DNA of 64,000 nucleotides, from NCBI RefSeq assembly GCF_002005145.1, contig NZ_CP019698.1:806001-870000 (forward strand). The letters run 5' to 3'. Under the pieces are notes generated by a model. That model worked only from the letters and a program-made list of their open reading frames with translations. It had not been told where the DNA came from and searched no databases. Of the stretch, positions 43,678 to 52,335 are shown piece after piece. A program made the position numbers and the translations under genes. This DNA is from Desulforamulus ferrireducens. GTDB taxonomy: Bacteria > Bacillota > Desulfotomaculia > Desulfotomaculales > Desulfotomaculaceae. How positions within the stretch are numbered: the stretch's first letter is position 1; each line of letters opens with the position of its first letter.

Positions 43678-43775
43678 CTTAAAAGGTATTTTCTCAAAAA
43701 AATAGAGGGAAATGGAAAAACGTGTTGAATTAATATTTAAGTTATAGGAAATATTAGGACTGGGAGGTCTTTGCC

Positions 43776-44042
43776 ATGGCTAATGATTTTTCTCAAGAAA
43801 CAGTTATGTTTAAAGTCCAGGCGGAAGAAATTAACCAGGCCCGTGAAATATTACTAGCCGTCTATGCAGCCCTTAAGGAAAAGGGTTATAATCCCATAAA
43901 CCAATTGGTGGGCTATTTGTTATCCGGGGATCCGGCCTACATCACCAGCCACGGCAATGCCCGTAGCCTTATCCGTAGGTTGGAAAGAGATGAACTACTG
44001 GAAGAATTAGTAAAAAATTATTTGGAACAAAATAAGAGCTGA
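43776..44042 (+). CDS. ireB: IreB family regulatory protein (UPF0297/DUF965)
   Basis: An 88-aa protein matching UPF0297: [39 protein letters not shown] in outline, [22 protein letters not shown]. In Enterococcus IreB is phosphorylated by the kinase IreK and affects cephalosporin resistance. It normally sits between alaS and yqgF, as here apart from inserted genes. ATG start after GGGAGGT. Confidence 0.93.
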   Translation: MANDFSQETVMFKVQAEEINQAREILLAVYAALKEKGYNPINQLVGYLLSGDPAYITSHGNARSLIRRLERDELLEELVKNYLEQNKS

Positions 44043-44061
44043 TGATTTTGGAGTCTATAAC

Positions 44062-45009
44062 ATGGAATATAGAGTCTTAGGGGACACAGGCATTAAAGTG
44101 TCCCGTTTGTGTTTTGGGGCTTTAACCATTGGCCCGTTGCAGGCAAACTTAACAATTGCCGAAGGAGCTGCCGTAATTTCCCGGGCGCTGGATCAGGGAG
44201 TTAATTTTATTGACACAGCCGAACTGTACCGCACCTATCCCTATATTCAACGGGCCATCCAGGGTCGTCGGCAGGATGTAGTTATATGTAGTAAGTGTTA
44301 CGCTTATACCAGGGAAGGGATGCAAGAAAGTTTGGAGGCAGCCCTGAGGGGGATTCAGAGGGACTACATAGATATCTTTATGTTGCACGAACAAGAGTCT
44401 TTATTAACCCTTAAGGGACACTGGGAAGCACTGGAATACCTTTTTGAAGCCAAGAAGAAGGGACAGGTGCGGGCGGTGGGTATTTCCACCCATCATGTGG
44501 CGGCGGTACAAGCAGCGGCAGAAATACCCGAGATAGAGGTTATCCATCCCATCATTAATATAGCTGGTATTGGTATTGCCGATGGTGGTGTGGAGGATAT
44601 GCTGGCAGCTATCCGCCGGGCTCACCAAGCGGGCAAAGGTATTTACGGCATGAAAGCCTTAGGGGGTGGCAACCTGCTGCCCAGGTCTCAGGAGGCTTTG
44701 GACTATGTACTGGGGCTTCCTGAATTAGCCTCCATAGCAGTGGGTATGCAGAATTTTGCTGAGGTTGATTATAATATTAGGTATTTTAGTAAAGCTTATA
44801 TACCGGAGGAACTATCCCAAAGGGTAGCCCAACAGGCCCGGCGACTGCATATTGAGGAATGGTGCCAGGGTTGTGGGGCTTGTGTGGACAGATGTGGGGC
44901 AAAGGCACTTTTCCTGGCGGGGGAACGAGTTAGGGTTAAGACTGAACTCTGTCGTCTTTGTGGTTACTGTGGAGCGGTTTGCCCGATGTTTGCCATCAAA
45001 GTTATTTAA
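44062..45009 (+). CDS. Aldo/keto reductase with C-terminal 4Fe-4S domain
   Basis: A 315-aa protein. AKR barrel in residues 1-250, with DTAELYR (catalytic Asp-Tyr), [12 protein letters not shown] (the conserved lysine) and FMLHEQE (histidine), and NADPH-site-like [13 protein letters not shown]. The C-terminus holds two clusters of cysteines ([11 protein letters not shown] and [12 protein letters not shown]), forming a 2[4Fe-4S] ferredoxin-like module. Electron donor could therefore be ferredoxin-linked. It lies between ireB and yqgF, 16 bp from each, so it belongs to that operon. Confidence 0.9.
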   Translation: MEYRVLGDTGIKVSRLCFGALTIGPLQANLTIAEGAAVISRALDQGVNFIDTAELYRTYPYIQRAIQGRRQDVVICSKCYAYTREGMQESLEAALRGIQRDYIDIFMLHEQESLLTLKGHWEALEYLFEAKKKGQVRAVGISTHHVAAVQAAAEIPEIEVIHPIINIAGIGIADGGVEDMLAAIRRAHQAGKGIYGMKALGGGNLLPRSQEALDYVLGLPELASIAVGMQNFAEVDYNIRYFSKAYIPEELSQRVAQQARRLHIEEWCQGCGACVDRCGAKALFLAGERVRVKTELCRLCGYCGAVCPMFAIKVI

Positions 45010-45025
45010 GATTAGGAGTAAAGTA

Positions 45026-45439
45026 ATGCGTATAATGGGTTTGGATGTGGGAGATAAAACCATAGGGGTAGCTCTAAGCGATCCCATGGGATGGACAGCC
45101 CAGGGGTTGGAAGTAATTAGACGGGAAAGTATCGACAAAGACCTTACTCGCTTGGGGGAAATCATTCAGGAGTATGGCGTGGAGAAAATTCTTGTGGGTC
45201 TACCCAAAAACATGAATGCCACCATTGGTCCGCAGGGGGAAAAGGTACTGGCCTTTGTTGAAAAATTAAAAGAGAGATTTGCTCTGCCCATCAAAACCTG
45301 GGATGAGCGACTTAGTACCGTAGCCGCGGAAAGAATGCTAATCCAAGCAGATGTTAGCCGCAGTAAGCGCAAAAAGGTGATTGACAAAATGGCCGCGGCG
45401 GTAATTCTGCAAGGTTACCTGGATGCCGGTGCCAAGTAA
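45026..45439 (+). CDS. ruvX: Holliday junction resolvase-like protein YqgF/RuvX
   Basis: A 137-aa RNase H-fold protein: [49 protein letters not shown] and [17 protein letters not shown] with the acidic catalytic residues. It is linked to 16S rRNA 5' processing. I use ATG 45026 with TAGGAG upstream; the longer open frame from 44852 runs within the aldo/keto reductase gene. Together with ireB and DUF1292 this forms the conserved trio. Confidence 0.94.
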   Translation: MRIMGLDVGDKTIGVALSDPMGWTAQGLEVIRRESIDKDLTRLGEIIQEYGVEKILVGLPKNMNATIGPQGEKVLAFVEKLKERFALPIKTWDERLSTVAAERMLIQADVSRSKRKKVIDKMAAAVILQGYLDAGAK

Positions 45440-45457
45440 GGCCGGAAAGAGAATTTC

Positions 45458-45486
45458 TTGACAGAAAGGAATTTTTTAAGTACAAT
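45458..45486 (+). promoter_or_regulatory. Promoter of the DUF1292 gene
   Basis: TTGACA (45458-45463), 17 bp, TACAAT (45481-45486): near-consensus sigma-A promoter. The apparent earlier TTG start of the DUF1292 frame at 45458 is this -35 box, which settles the start codon at 45518. Confidence 0.75.
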
Positions 45487-45517
45487 ACAGACAATCTTTG
45501 GAAATGAGGTGCAAAAT

Positions 45518-45784
45518 ATGGCAGAACAAGATGAAGTAATCACATTGATTGATGAGGATGGTGCAGAACACGATTTTACAGTGATTGACGTAATAGAGGT
45601 AGAAGGTTCTGAGTATGCCATTTTACTTCCCGTAGCAGACGATTCCGATGAAGCTGTGATTCTGAAATTTGCTAATGATGAAGACGGTAACGAAATCCTA
45701 GTGGACATCGAAAGCGATGAAGAGTGGGAAAAGGTTGCCGATGCCTGGGAAGAAATGGTGACCAAAGAGGAAGACGAAGAATAA
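45518..45784 (+). CDS. DUF1292 protein (YrzB-like)
   Basis: An 88-aa, strongly acidic protein: DEVITLIDEDGAEHDF, VIEVEGSEYAILLPVADD, VILKFANDEDGNEILVDIESDEEWEKV. Matches DUF1292/UPF0473, which follows yqgF in Bacillus. Function unknown. ATG 45518 after GAGGTG. It has its own promoter in addition to any read-through from yqgF. Confidence 0.92.
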   Translation: MAEQDEVITLIDEDGAEHDFTVIDVIEVEGSEYAILLPVADDSDEAVILKFANDEDGNEILVDIESDEEWEKVADAWEEMVTKEEDEE

Positions 45785-45796
45785 GCAAGAAACTAC

Positions 45797-45825
45797 GCCG
45801 GATGGGAATTTCCTATCCGGTTTTT
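45797..45825 (+). terminator. Terminator of the ireB-yqgF-DUF1292 group
   Basis: GCCGGAT and ATCCGG pair around GGGAATTTCCT, followed by TTTTTC. Confidence 0.75.
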
Positions 45826-45915
45826 CTTATGCCTCCCTTTAGCGGAATTTTGGCATAGCTGCAGCCTGTCCCTAGTAAGATATAGCTAGAACAAAGTTCG
45901 GGAGGGGGCCTTGGC

Positions 45916-47325
45916 TTGAAAAAGACAAAATATATTGCCTTGTCTTTGGGGCTGCTGCTTATTGCTGTGGTTTATCTGGCCTCACAAATGAGTTTTGGTG
46001 CCACAGGAAAAATTCTGCCCGGTGTCTACCTGCTTAATATTGATTTATCAGGGTTAAACGAAGAACAAGCTTTGGCCGCCGCCAAAAGGTTAGAGCAAAG
46101 CTTTCAACAACCTATCATGGTTACATATAGGGATTACAGTTGGTCATTGCCCCTCAATCGCGTGGATTTAAGAATTGACTGCGAAAAAGAAGTACAACGG
46201 GCCATGCAGATTGGCAGAACAGGCTCCCTTTGGCAGCGCTACCAAGAGCGTCGCCAGGCCCACGAGGGGCTACGGCTGATTCCTGTTATTTTTCTGGATA
46301 TTCGCTTGCTGGAACAGGTGGTGAGTGAAGCAGCAGAGGTAATTATGCTGCCTCCCAAGGATGCAGGTCTGATTATCAATGCGGATAATACGGTGGAAAT
46401 ATCCCCTGGCAGTAGTGGACGCCTGGTGGAAATTGGCCAGTTGGAACAGGATATCAAACAAGCCTTATTAACTAACAGCAAAAAGCCTATTGAACTTAAA
46501 CTCATTGAGGTGCCGCCTGCCCGTACCACCGAGTCAGTCAAGGCCATGGGAGTGGATACACTGCTAGGCTCATATAGCACAGAATTTGATCCGAATAAGG
46601 TTAACAGAGCCTACAATGTTAGCGTTGCTGCCGCTGCCATAGATGGATTGATCGTGAGCCCCCAAGAGGTTATCTCCTTCAATGAGGTGGTGGGGCCCAG
46701 GAGTACCGAGGCTGGCTATAAGAATGCTCCCATTATTGTAAATAATGAATTGGTAGACGGCTTGGGGGGAGGGGTTTGCCAGGTATCCACTACCCTCTAT
46801 AATGCAGTATTGCTAGCCAATCTAGAGGTGGTAGAGAGAACCAACCACTCTATACCTATTCCCTATGTACCCATTGGCCGAGATGCCACGGTGGTCTTTG
46901 ATGCCATCGATTTTAAGTTTAAAAATAATACTGACCACTGGCTATACATCCAATCCATTGTTAGGGGAGGTCGTTTAACGGTAAAGATCTTTGGCAACAG
47001 TAAATATAAAAGAGATGTCATTATTCGCAGTTGGGTTGATGAAACCTACCATCCGGAAACTGTGGTAGAAAAGGATTACGGTATTAAAATGGGTGAGTGG
47101 GTAGTTAAACAAAAGGGTGCCCAGGGTTATAAAGCAGTGGCAGAAAGAATTGTCATGCAGGATGGTAAGGTGATCAAGGTAGAAAAACTGCCAACCAGTA
47201 TCTACAAGGCCAGGAATCAGATCATTTCCCAGGGCATGGCCCCACCCGGTTCCATTCTTAAGACCCCGGAAGTTCCGGTGGAAAAAGAGCTGATAGAGGA
47301 ATTATCAAGCGAAGAAGATGGGTAA
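45916..47325 (+). CDS. YoaR-like exported VanW protein
   Basis: A 469-aa protein. N-terminal membrane anchor (IALSLGLLLIAVVYLAS), then a PG_binding_4-like domain (residues ~45-190, PGVYLLNIDLSGLNEEQA), VanW domain (VISFNEVVGPRSTEAGYKNAP, GLGGGVCQVSTTLYNAV), and a basic C-terminal region that may resemble a G5 domain followed by a glutamate-rich tail. Likely a wall-associated protein; VanW is an accessory in vancomycin-resistance clusters but biochemical role is unknown. TTG start after GGAGGGGG. Larger paralogue of the protein at 24019. Confidence 0.85.
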   Translation: MKKTKYIALSLGLLLIAVVYLASQMSFGATGKILPGVYLLNIDLSGLNEEQALAAAKRLEQSFQQPIMVTYRDYSWSLPLNRVDLRIDCEKEVQRAMQIGRTGSLWQRYQERRQAHEGLRLIPVIFLDIRLLEQVVSEAAEVIMLPPKDAGLIINADNTVEISPGSSGRLVEIGQLEQDIKQALLTNSKKPIELKLIEVPPARTTESVKAMGVDTLLGSYSTEFDPNKVNRAYNVSVAAAAIDGLIVSPQEVISFNEVVGPRSTEAGYKNAPIIVNNELVDGLGGGVCQVSTTLYNAVLLANLEVVERTNHSIPIPYVPIGRDATVVFDAIDFKFKNNTDHWLYIQSIVRGGRLTVKIFGNSKYKRDVIIRSWVDETYHPETVVEKDYGIKMGEWVVKQKGAQGYKAVAERIVMQDGKVIKVEKLPTSIYKARNQIISQGMAPPGSILKTPEVPVEKELIEELSSEEDG

Positions 47326-47343
47326 ATTTTACCCGTCTTTTTT
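47318..47343 (+). terminator. Terminator overlapping the VanW stop codon
   Basis: GATGGGTAAA pairs with TTTACCCGTC, then six T; the stop codon TAA lies in the 5' arm. Confidence 0.75.
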
Positions 47344-47414
47344 CATTTAAAAGCAGGAATTGTTTAAAAATTGGGAAATTATACAGGTAGATAAAGAAAA
47401 GTGAGGGGATTTCT

Positions 47415-48989
47415 ATGGAGATTATTAATAAATCAGTTAAGAGGCAAATGGCTGCTACCATTATAATTTCCTTACTTTTATTATCAGCGATATTGCTCTT
47501 GTTATCATACAATCATGTTAAATCCCAAGTGATTGCTGCCAGTGAGGAAAAGGTGAGAAGTGATCTATTAACCGGGGAAGCTATTATTAATGCGATGTAC
47601 CCAGGTGACTGGGAAGTAAGAGGGGATAAGCTGTATAAGGGTGATCAACTTATTAACGAAAATTACCAGTTAGTAGATTATATCTCCAGCTTAACCCAGG
47701 ATACTTGTACCATTTTCCTGGGAGATACCAGGGTAACTACCAATGTGAAAAAGGACAATGGAGAGAGAGCCATAGGTACCAAGGTATCCGAGCAGGTAAA
47801 GCAAGTGGTGTTGGACCAGGGAAAAATCTATACAGGTCAGGCCATAGTGGTGAATAAACCTTATCAAACAGCCTATATGCCCATCAAAGATAAAACAGGA
47901 AAGCCTGTGGGAATGTTCTATGTGGGTGTTCCGATAGAACATTATGAGCTGGCCATCCAAAAGAACTTTTATCTCCAGGTGTTTATCTCCCTCCTGGTCA
48001 TGGCAATGGTTGCCCTGTTATTCAGATATATTGTTGGCAGAATCATTTTACAGCCTGTGGAAAGCCTTAAGGGTGCCTTTCAGGCTTTAGAAAATGGCGA
48101 CCTCAGTTTTCGGCTGCAGCCCAAGGGTAATAATGAAATGACCCAGTTAGCCAAGGGAGTTAATCAAATGGCCAGCTCTCTGGATAATATATTATCCCAG
48201 GTGTCACAACATAGTTCTACACTGGCTGCCCAGAGCCAGGAAACAGCCGCTGCCGCCCAGCAAATCAGTGCTATGTTAGAGCAAATCACCAGTAATACCA
48301 CTGAAGTGGCAGCCACTGCGGAGCAAGGTTCTGCCACTGCCAACTATGCAGTGGAGCAGGTAGCCAAGGTTGAGCAGAACGCCTTGCAAGGCAGTGAGGC
48401 TGTTCAACAGACGGTAGACAAGATGGATGCCATCCAAAAATCTGTGCAGGCTACAGCAGATTCCATTGGAATTCTCAACGACCGCTGTCAAAGTATTGGT
48501 CAAATTATAGAGGTTATTAAAAACATTGCCGAACAAACTAACCTGTTGGCTCTCAATGCTGCCATTGAGGCAGCCAGGGCTGGGGAAAGCGGTAGGGGTT
48601 TTGCTGTGGTAGCGGAAGAGGTCCGGAAACTGGCAGAGCAATCGGCCAAGGCTGCCGATGACATCACCGACCTTATTGTGCGTGTACAACGCCGGGCCAC
48701 CGCAGCAGTGAAAGATATGGGTCAGAGTGCCAAAGAAGTGAATGAGGGAGTGGAAATTGTTTACCGGGCAGGTAGTTCCTTAGAGGTAATAATGGAACAA
48801 ATTACTGAGATGTCCCGCATGATTAAAGAAATTACTGTTGGTATCAATGCTACCAGTGAGAGTACTCAACAGTTGGCAGCCCATAGTGACCAAATTAATA
48901 CCTCTATCCAGCATCTTGCTACGGCCAGTCAAAATTTGGCCCAGCTGGCCCAAGACATGGAAAATTCCCTAAAGGAATTTAAACGATAA
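47415..48989 (+). CDS. Methyl-accepting chemotaxis protein
   Basis: A 524-aa chemoreceptor. TM1 about residues 12-32, an extracellular single-Cache-like domain ([40 protein letters not shown]) to residue ~180, TM2 about 188-210, HAMP ([21 protein letters not shown]), then the cytoplasmic signalling helices with the hairpin tip [20 protein letters not shown]. The ligand is unknown; the Cache domain resembles sCache_3 sensors of small organic acids. No che genes are nearby. Confidence 0.93.
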   Translation: MEIINKSVKRQMAATIIISLLLLSAILLLLSYNHVKSQVIAASEEKVRSDLLTGEAIINAMYPGDWEVRGDKLYKGDQLINENYQLVDYISSLTQDTCTIFLGDTRVTTNVKKDNGERAIGTKVSEQVKQVVLDQGKIYTGQAIVVNKPYQTAYMPIKDKTGKPVGMFYVGVPIEHYELAIQKNFYLQVFISLLVMAMVALLFRYIVGRIILQPVESLKGAFQALENGDLSFRLQPKGNNEMTQLAKGVNQMASSLDNILSQVSQHSSTLAAQSQETAAAAQQISAMLEQITSNTTEVAATAEQGSATANYAVEQVAKVEQNALQGSEAVQQTVDKMDAIQKSVQATADSIGILNDRCQSIGQIIEVIKNIAEQTNLLALNAAIEAARAGESGRGFAVVAEEVRKLAEQSAKAADDITDLIVRVQRRATAAVKDMGQSAKEVNEGVEIVYRAGSSLEVIMEQITEMSRMIKEITVGINATSESTQQLAAHSDQINTSIQHLATASQNLAQLAQDMENSLKEFKR

Positions 48990-49003
48990 ATTGGGAGGCA
49001 ACA

Positions 49004-49249
49004 ATGGACGGACAAGAATTTCTTAAGAAAACCCTTTTACAGGCAGAGTTAAACCGACTGCGCCATGGGAATCCCGAGGCAGATGCAACCAGGTTGCCTT
49101 TGGAATGGGGTTTAATTGCCGGAGAACACTTTGGTCATCTAATGGCCGCCCTGCGACATCAGGATAAGGATGCCATAGAAAAAGAGGTACTGCATGTCTC
49201 TGCTGTATTGCTGGAACTACATGATGCGCTGCATAAACATGGAAAGTAA
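49004..49249 (+). CDS. Small hypothetical helical protein
   Basis: An 81-aa protein 14 bp after the chemoreceptor gene, with GGGAGG upstream, so probably cotranscribed with it. It is helical with several histidines (GEHFGHLMAALRH, LHVSAVLLELHDALHKH). The E..H and H..E spacing might bind metal, but I recognise no family. A strong hairpin follows at 49285. Confidence 0.6.
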   Translation: MDGQEFLKKTLLQAELNRLRHGNPEADATRLPLEWGLIAGEHFGHLMAALRHQDKDAIEKEVLHVSAVLLELHDALHKHGK

Positions 49250-49284
49250 GCAAAAGAACAATATATAAGTGACGCAAAACAATT

Positions 49285-49312
49285 AAAATGGCTAAGACAT
49301 CTTAGCCATTTT
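49285..49312. terminator. Bidirectional hairpin terminator
   Basis: AAAATGGCTAAGA pairs perfectly with TCTTAGCCATTTT around CA. Confidence 0.8.
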
Positions 49313-49609
49313 ATGACTTTAAATAAGATTTTTCGAGTTTCTTTTACAATAATCTATTATTTTCTAAACTGACGCAGGAGAACGCCAATAAATAAAGTAT
49401 ATATAAAGAGGCTCCTTTGAGACAAATCACACAGGGAGGCTCGTTTATTTTGGATTTAGTAACCCTTTTCTTTCTAAAAAATGGTCGGAGAACTTTGTGA
49501 TTATTTTCTTTTGCTATGCCGTTTTGGCAATCAAGCCGGACTTAAATGAAGATTCATTGCTTGCGGTAATCCAGGCATTGTAGATAATGATTCTTTTTGA
49601 TAGTGTATA
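49313..49609. other. Intergenic region without gene
   Basis: About 300 bp of AT-rich sequence. The only features are a direct repeat GAGGCTC (near 49410 and 49437) and short open frames of under 25 codons without ribosome binding sites. No known RNA family was recognised in it. Confidence 0.5.
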
Positions 49610-49699
49610 TAGTGTTCGGTAAGCAAAGAGTTCTATAGGTTCGGTTAGAACAGACAAAAGCATGGGCTAGCCTAAAGCTATCCGAACACTTTTTTTATA
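49610..49699 (+). promoter_or_regulatory. Branched hairpin with U-tract before the GGDEF/HD-GYP gene
   Basis: AGTGTTCGG plus AGC (49611-49624) pairs with GCT plus CCGAACACT (49676-49691), enclosing two hairpins: GTTCTA/TAGAAC (about 49631-49652) and a GGCTAGCC-type stem (about 49663-49670). Seven T follow. It is shaped like a three-way-junction aptamer fused to a terminator. The c-di-GMP-I and -II consensus blocks are absent. The gene 36 bp downstream makes and/or breaks c-di-GMP. Confidence 0.5.
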
Positions 49700-49735
49700 A
49701 CTAGCATATGAAACCTATACATCGAGAGTGATAAC

Positions 49736-51388
49736 ATGAATGACTGGCATAATAATAGGGATGAGGATTACCGAAATTTATATATAAATCTTTATACTTA
49801 CTGTATTATTGTTTTAACTATAGCAGTAATATTTAAATTTAATTGGGATTATGTTAAGGTTCCCCCAAAGGATCTATTAATAATTTACCAACAAATGATT
49901 CCAATTCTTATATTTCTCTTGGCATCCCTTCTAGGGTGTTTTTTAATTATTCGCTTTAAAGCAATGCTACCAAGTATTTTAGTATTAGTAGTTTTTGTTT
50001 TTATCTTTATCATAATCTATCACGATATTTACTTAAAGACCTTGCTGATTATCCCAGTGGCTTTGGCCTCTTTTTTTAGAAACAAAACCTTTGGGTTAAT
50101 CGTTTCCCTGGGTTGTGGTGTATTACTTATTGTTACCGACTTGTACCTATATGGCTCTGATTATAACAAATATATAGAATCGGATATTATTTTTACAGGC
50201 GTAATGTTCATTTTCGCCTGGCTTACCGGAGGTATTGCCAGTATTGAGAAAACAACCAGGAATGTTTTGCTGGATATGGCCAATCGTGATGGTCTATCCG
50301 GTGTGTATAATCACAGATATTTTCAAGTTTATCTAAAGACTAGCCTGGAAGAGGCCAAAAAAAACAATGGTTCACTCAGCCTAATTATTTTTGATTTAGA
50401 CTACTTTAAGTATTATAACGACACCTTCGGTCATATTGCCGGGGATCAGATATTAAAAGATGTCGGTCAAGTATTATCAGAGGAAATTGCCTCTCCGGCC
50501 ATTGCTGCCCGTTACGGTGGTGATGAATTTTGTATATTGCTGCCGGGTTATAATACAGCCGCTGTCTATTCAACGGCTAAGAAACTAAAAAGTAAAATAG
50601 AAAGCTTTGCCTTAAATAATGCCAAGGAACTGCCCACAGGTAAAATGACAGTTTCCATAGGAGTGGCCAACTACCCGGAACACACAAAATCAGGCGAGGA
50701 TTTATTGGAATTAGCTGACCATGCCCTCTATAAAGCGAAAAAGACTAGCAAAAATAAAATAGAACTGTATTTCAATGTTTTGGATTCACTTAAAACCACC
50801 TGCACTCAATCTGAGACGGAATTACTTAGTTCTATAAAAACTCTCTTAAGTATTATTAATGCCAAAGACCGCTATACATACGGTCATTCCGAACGGGTGT
50901 TAGAATACGCAACCCTGTTGGCTAAAAATTGTAGTTTATCCGAAGAAGAGGTTAGGTTTATTCAATATGGAGCATATTTACACGATATTGGTAAAATTGA
51001 AGTAGATATTGATATCCTAAATTCAACTAATAAACTTACGGAAAGTGAATGGGACATTTTAAAGCAGCACCCATATTGGGGTAGTGAGATTATTCGCCCC
51101 ATTAAGTCGCTAGATAAGGTAGCCCCTTTTATCTTGCATCACCATGAAAACTATGATGGTACCGGTTATCCTCTGGGTATTAGCGGTGAAGCTATACCAC
51201 TGGGGGCTAGGATCATTAGAATTGCCGATAGTTTTGATGCTATGGTGACCGATAGACCTTATAAAAAGGGGATGTCACCCCAAGAGGCTTGTAATGAGTT
51301 AATGGCCTTAGCAGGAACTCACTATGATCCGGAACTGTGTACTGTCTTTGTCAAACAAATAGAATCACAAGCGGCAAATACCTTGTAG
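49736..51388 (+). CDS. Membrane GGDEF + HD-GYP protein
   Basis: A 550-aa protein with both c-di-GMP domains. About six transmembrane helices in residues 20-175; GGDEF domain 185-335 with intact RYGGDEF and the magnesium site DLDYFKYYND; HD-GYP domain 350-540 with HDIGK, HHHENYDGTGYPLG and a complete HD signature. Both enzyme sites look intact, so it could synthesise and hydrolyse c-di-GMP. No separate ligand-binding domain is seen beyond the membrane part. It is preceded by a branched hairpin leader. Confidence 0.92.
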   Translation: MNDWHNNRDEDYRNLYINLYTYCIIVLTIAVIFKFNWDYVKVPPKDLLIIYQQMIPILIFLLASLLGCFLIIRFKAMLPSILVLVVFVFIFIIIYHDIYLKTLLIIPVALASFFRNKTFGLIVSLGCGVLLIVTDLYLYGSDYNKYIESDIIFTGVMFIFAWLTGGIASIEKTTRNVLLDMANRDGLSGVYNHRYFQVYLKTSLEEAKKNNGSLSLIIFDLDYFKYYNDTFGHIAGDQILKDVGQVLSEEIASPAIAARYGGDEFCILLPGYNTAAVYSTAKKLKSKIESFALNNAKELPTGKMTVSIGVANYPEHTKSGEDLLELADHALYKAKKTSKNKIELYFNVLDSLKTTCTQSETELLSSIKTLLSIINAKDRYTYGHSERVLEYATLLAKNCSLSEEEVRFIQYGAYLHDIGKIEVDIDILNSTNKLTESEWDILKQHPYWGSEIIRPIKSLDKVAPFILHHHENYDGTGYPLGISGEAIPLGARIIRIADSFDAMVTDRPYKKGMSPQEACNELMALAGTHYDPELCTVFVKQIESQAANTL

Positions 51389-51490
51389 TTATAACTATTA
51401 AGCTATAAAATTAAAATATGTGGAAAATTTACGGCCCCTCGCACATATAAATCTACCTAAGGATATTTGTGGTCAAGGAGGGGGGCCCCA

Positions 51491-52234
51491 GTGAAAAAAA
51501 TAGTTGTTTGTGGTCGTAATGATGGCGGAAAATCCACCATCCTGGGTGAACTGTATAAAGGCTTAAAAAACCGCAACTTTCAGCCCCTGGCAGTGGGATC
51601 AGGGGTGCAGGATGAAAAACCTTATCTTCTTAAGGGAATTGAACCCAGTTATTTAACCATCGCTGTACCGGAACCGGGCAGAGATATTGCTTCGGATATA
51701 GAAAGGGTTATCCGTAATGCCATTAACCAAATTAAAGAAAAGAACAAGCTCATAGAAGGCGCCCGCAGGGCATTGGAGGAACTAAATAAGGTCAGGTCGG
51801 TACTGGAACTGGGTAACCTATCTCAAAAGGATATACCTAAAACTGCCGCTCTACCCAATGTGGTCTTAATCGAGGCGGTTGGCATTAATGATGGTTACAA
51901 AGCTGAAGAGTGCCGTAAATTAGCCGATGTATTGGTAACCATTATTCCAGCCGGTCTGAAAAGCGAAATTATCATGGAACCGGGCAATTTTTTGCTGGAT
52001 GAGGCGGACATTTTAGTGGTTACCAAAGTGGATGAAACCCCCCGGGATGTAACCTCCACCACCTTAAAATTACTACAACGAATTTACCGTACCAAACCGA
52101 TTATCCCAGTGGTGGCCACTAAAGGTGTACACATGAATTTAGTACTGGATGAAGTTGTCAAAGGTTTGGCTGATCCCATGATACTATTTGATGCGGTGCT
52201 GCCGGAAGAACAGGGATTAAATAAGGTAAACTAA
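51491..52234 (+). CDS. P-loop GTPase-like protein, unknown
   Basis: About 247 aa. Walker A GRNDGGKST at residues 8-16, a long helical insertion (residues 70-115, ERVIRNAINQIKEKNKLIEGARRALEEL in outline), LPNVVLIEAVGIN in the Walker B position, and VTKVDE as the guanine-specificity motif. The plan recalls the SIMIBI class (UreG, HypB, CobW relatives), but cysteine or histidine metal motifs of those proteins are absent. GTG start after AAGGAGGGG. It lies alone between the GGDEF gene and mltG. I cannot name the family. Confidence 0.7.
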   Translation: MKKIVVCGRNDGGKSTILGELYKGLKNRNFQPLAVGSGVQDEKPYLLKGIEPSYLTIAVPEPGRDIASDIERVIRNAINQIKEKNKLIEGARRALEELNKVRSVLELGNLSQKDIPKTAALPNVVLIEAVGINDGYKAEECRKLADVLVTIIPAGLKSEIIMEPGNFLLDEADILVVTKVDETPRDVTSTTLKLLQRIYRTKPIIPVVATKGVHMNLVLDEVVKGLADPMILFDAVLPEEQGLNKVN

Positions 52235-52240
52235 CCTATT

Positions 52241-52268
52241 AAGCATCTCTCCAGTCGAGGGATGCTTT
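52241..52268 (+). terminator. Terminator of the P-loop gene
   Basis: AAGCATC pairs with GATGCTT with a partly paired middle, followed by TATTATT. Confidence 0.6.
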
Positions 52269-52284
52269 ATTATTCACTGGCTTA

Positions 52285-52314
52285 TTGTCCATACTGTCAT
52301 AAAAATGGTATAAT
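52285..52314 (+). promoter_or_regulatory. Promoter of mltG
   Basis: TTGTCC (52285-52290), 18 bp, TATAAT (52309-52314). Confidence 0.6.
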
Positions 52315-52335
52315 TGGTCTAATTTACTAAAGGTT

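Noticed and set aside
44852-45025. N-terminal extension of the YqgF frame
   Set aside because: It lies within the aldo/keto reductase gene in another frame; the family start is at 45026.
49610-49699. c-di-GMP-I or -II riboswitch before the GGDEF gene
   Set aside because: The consensus core and tetraloop-receptor blocks are not present; kept as an unknown structure.
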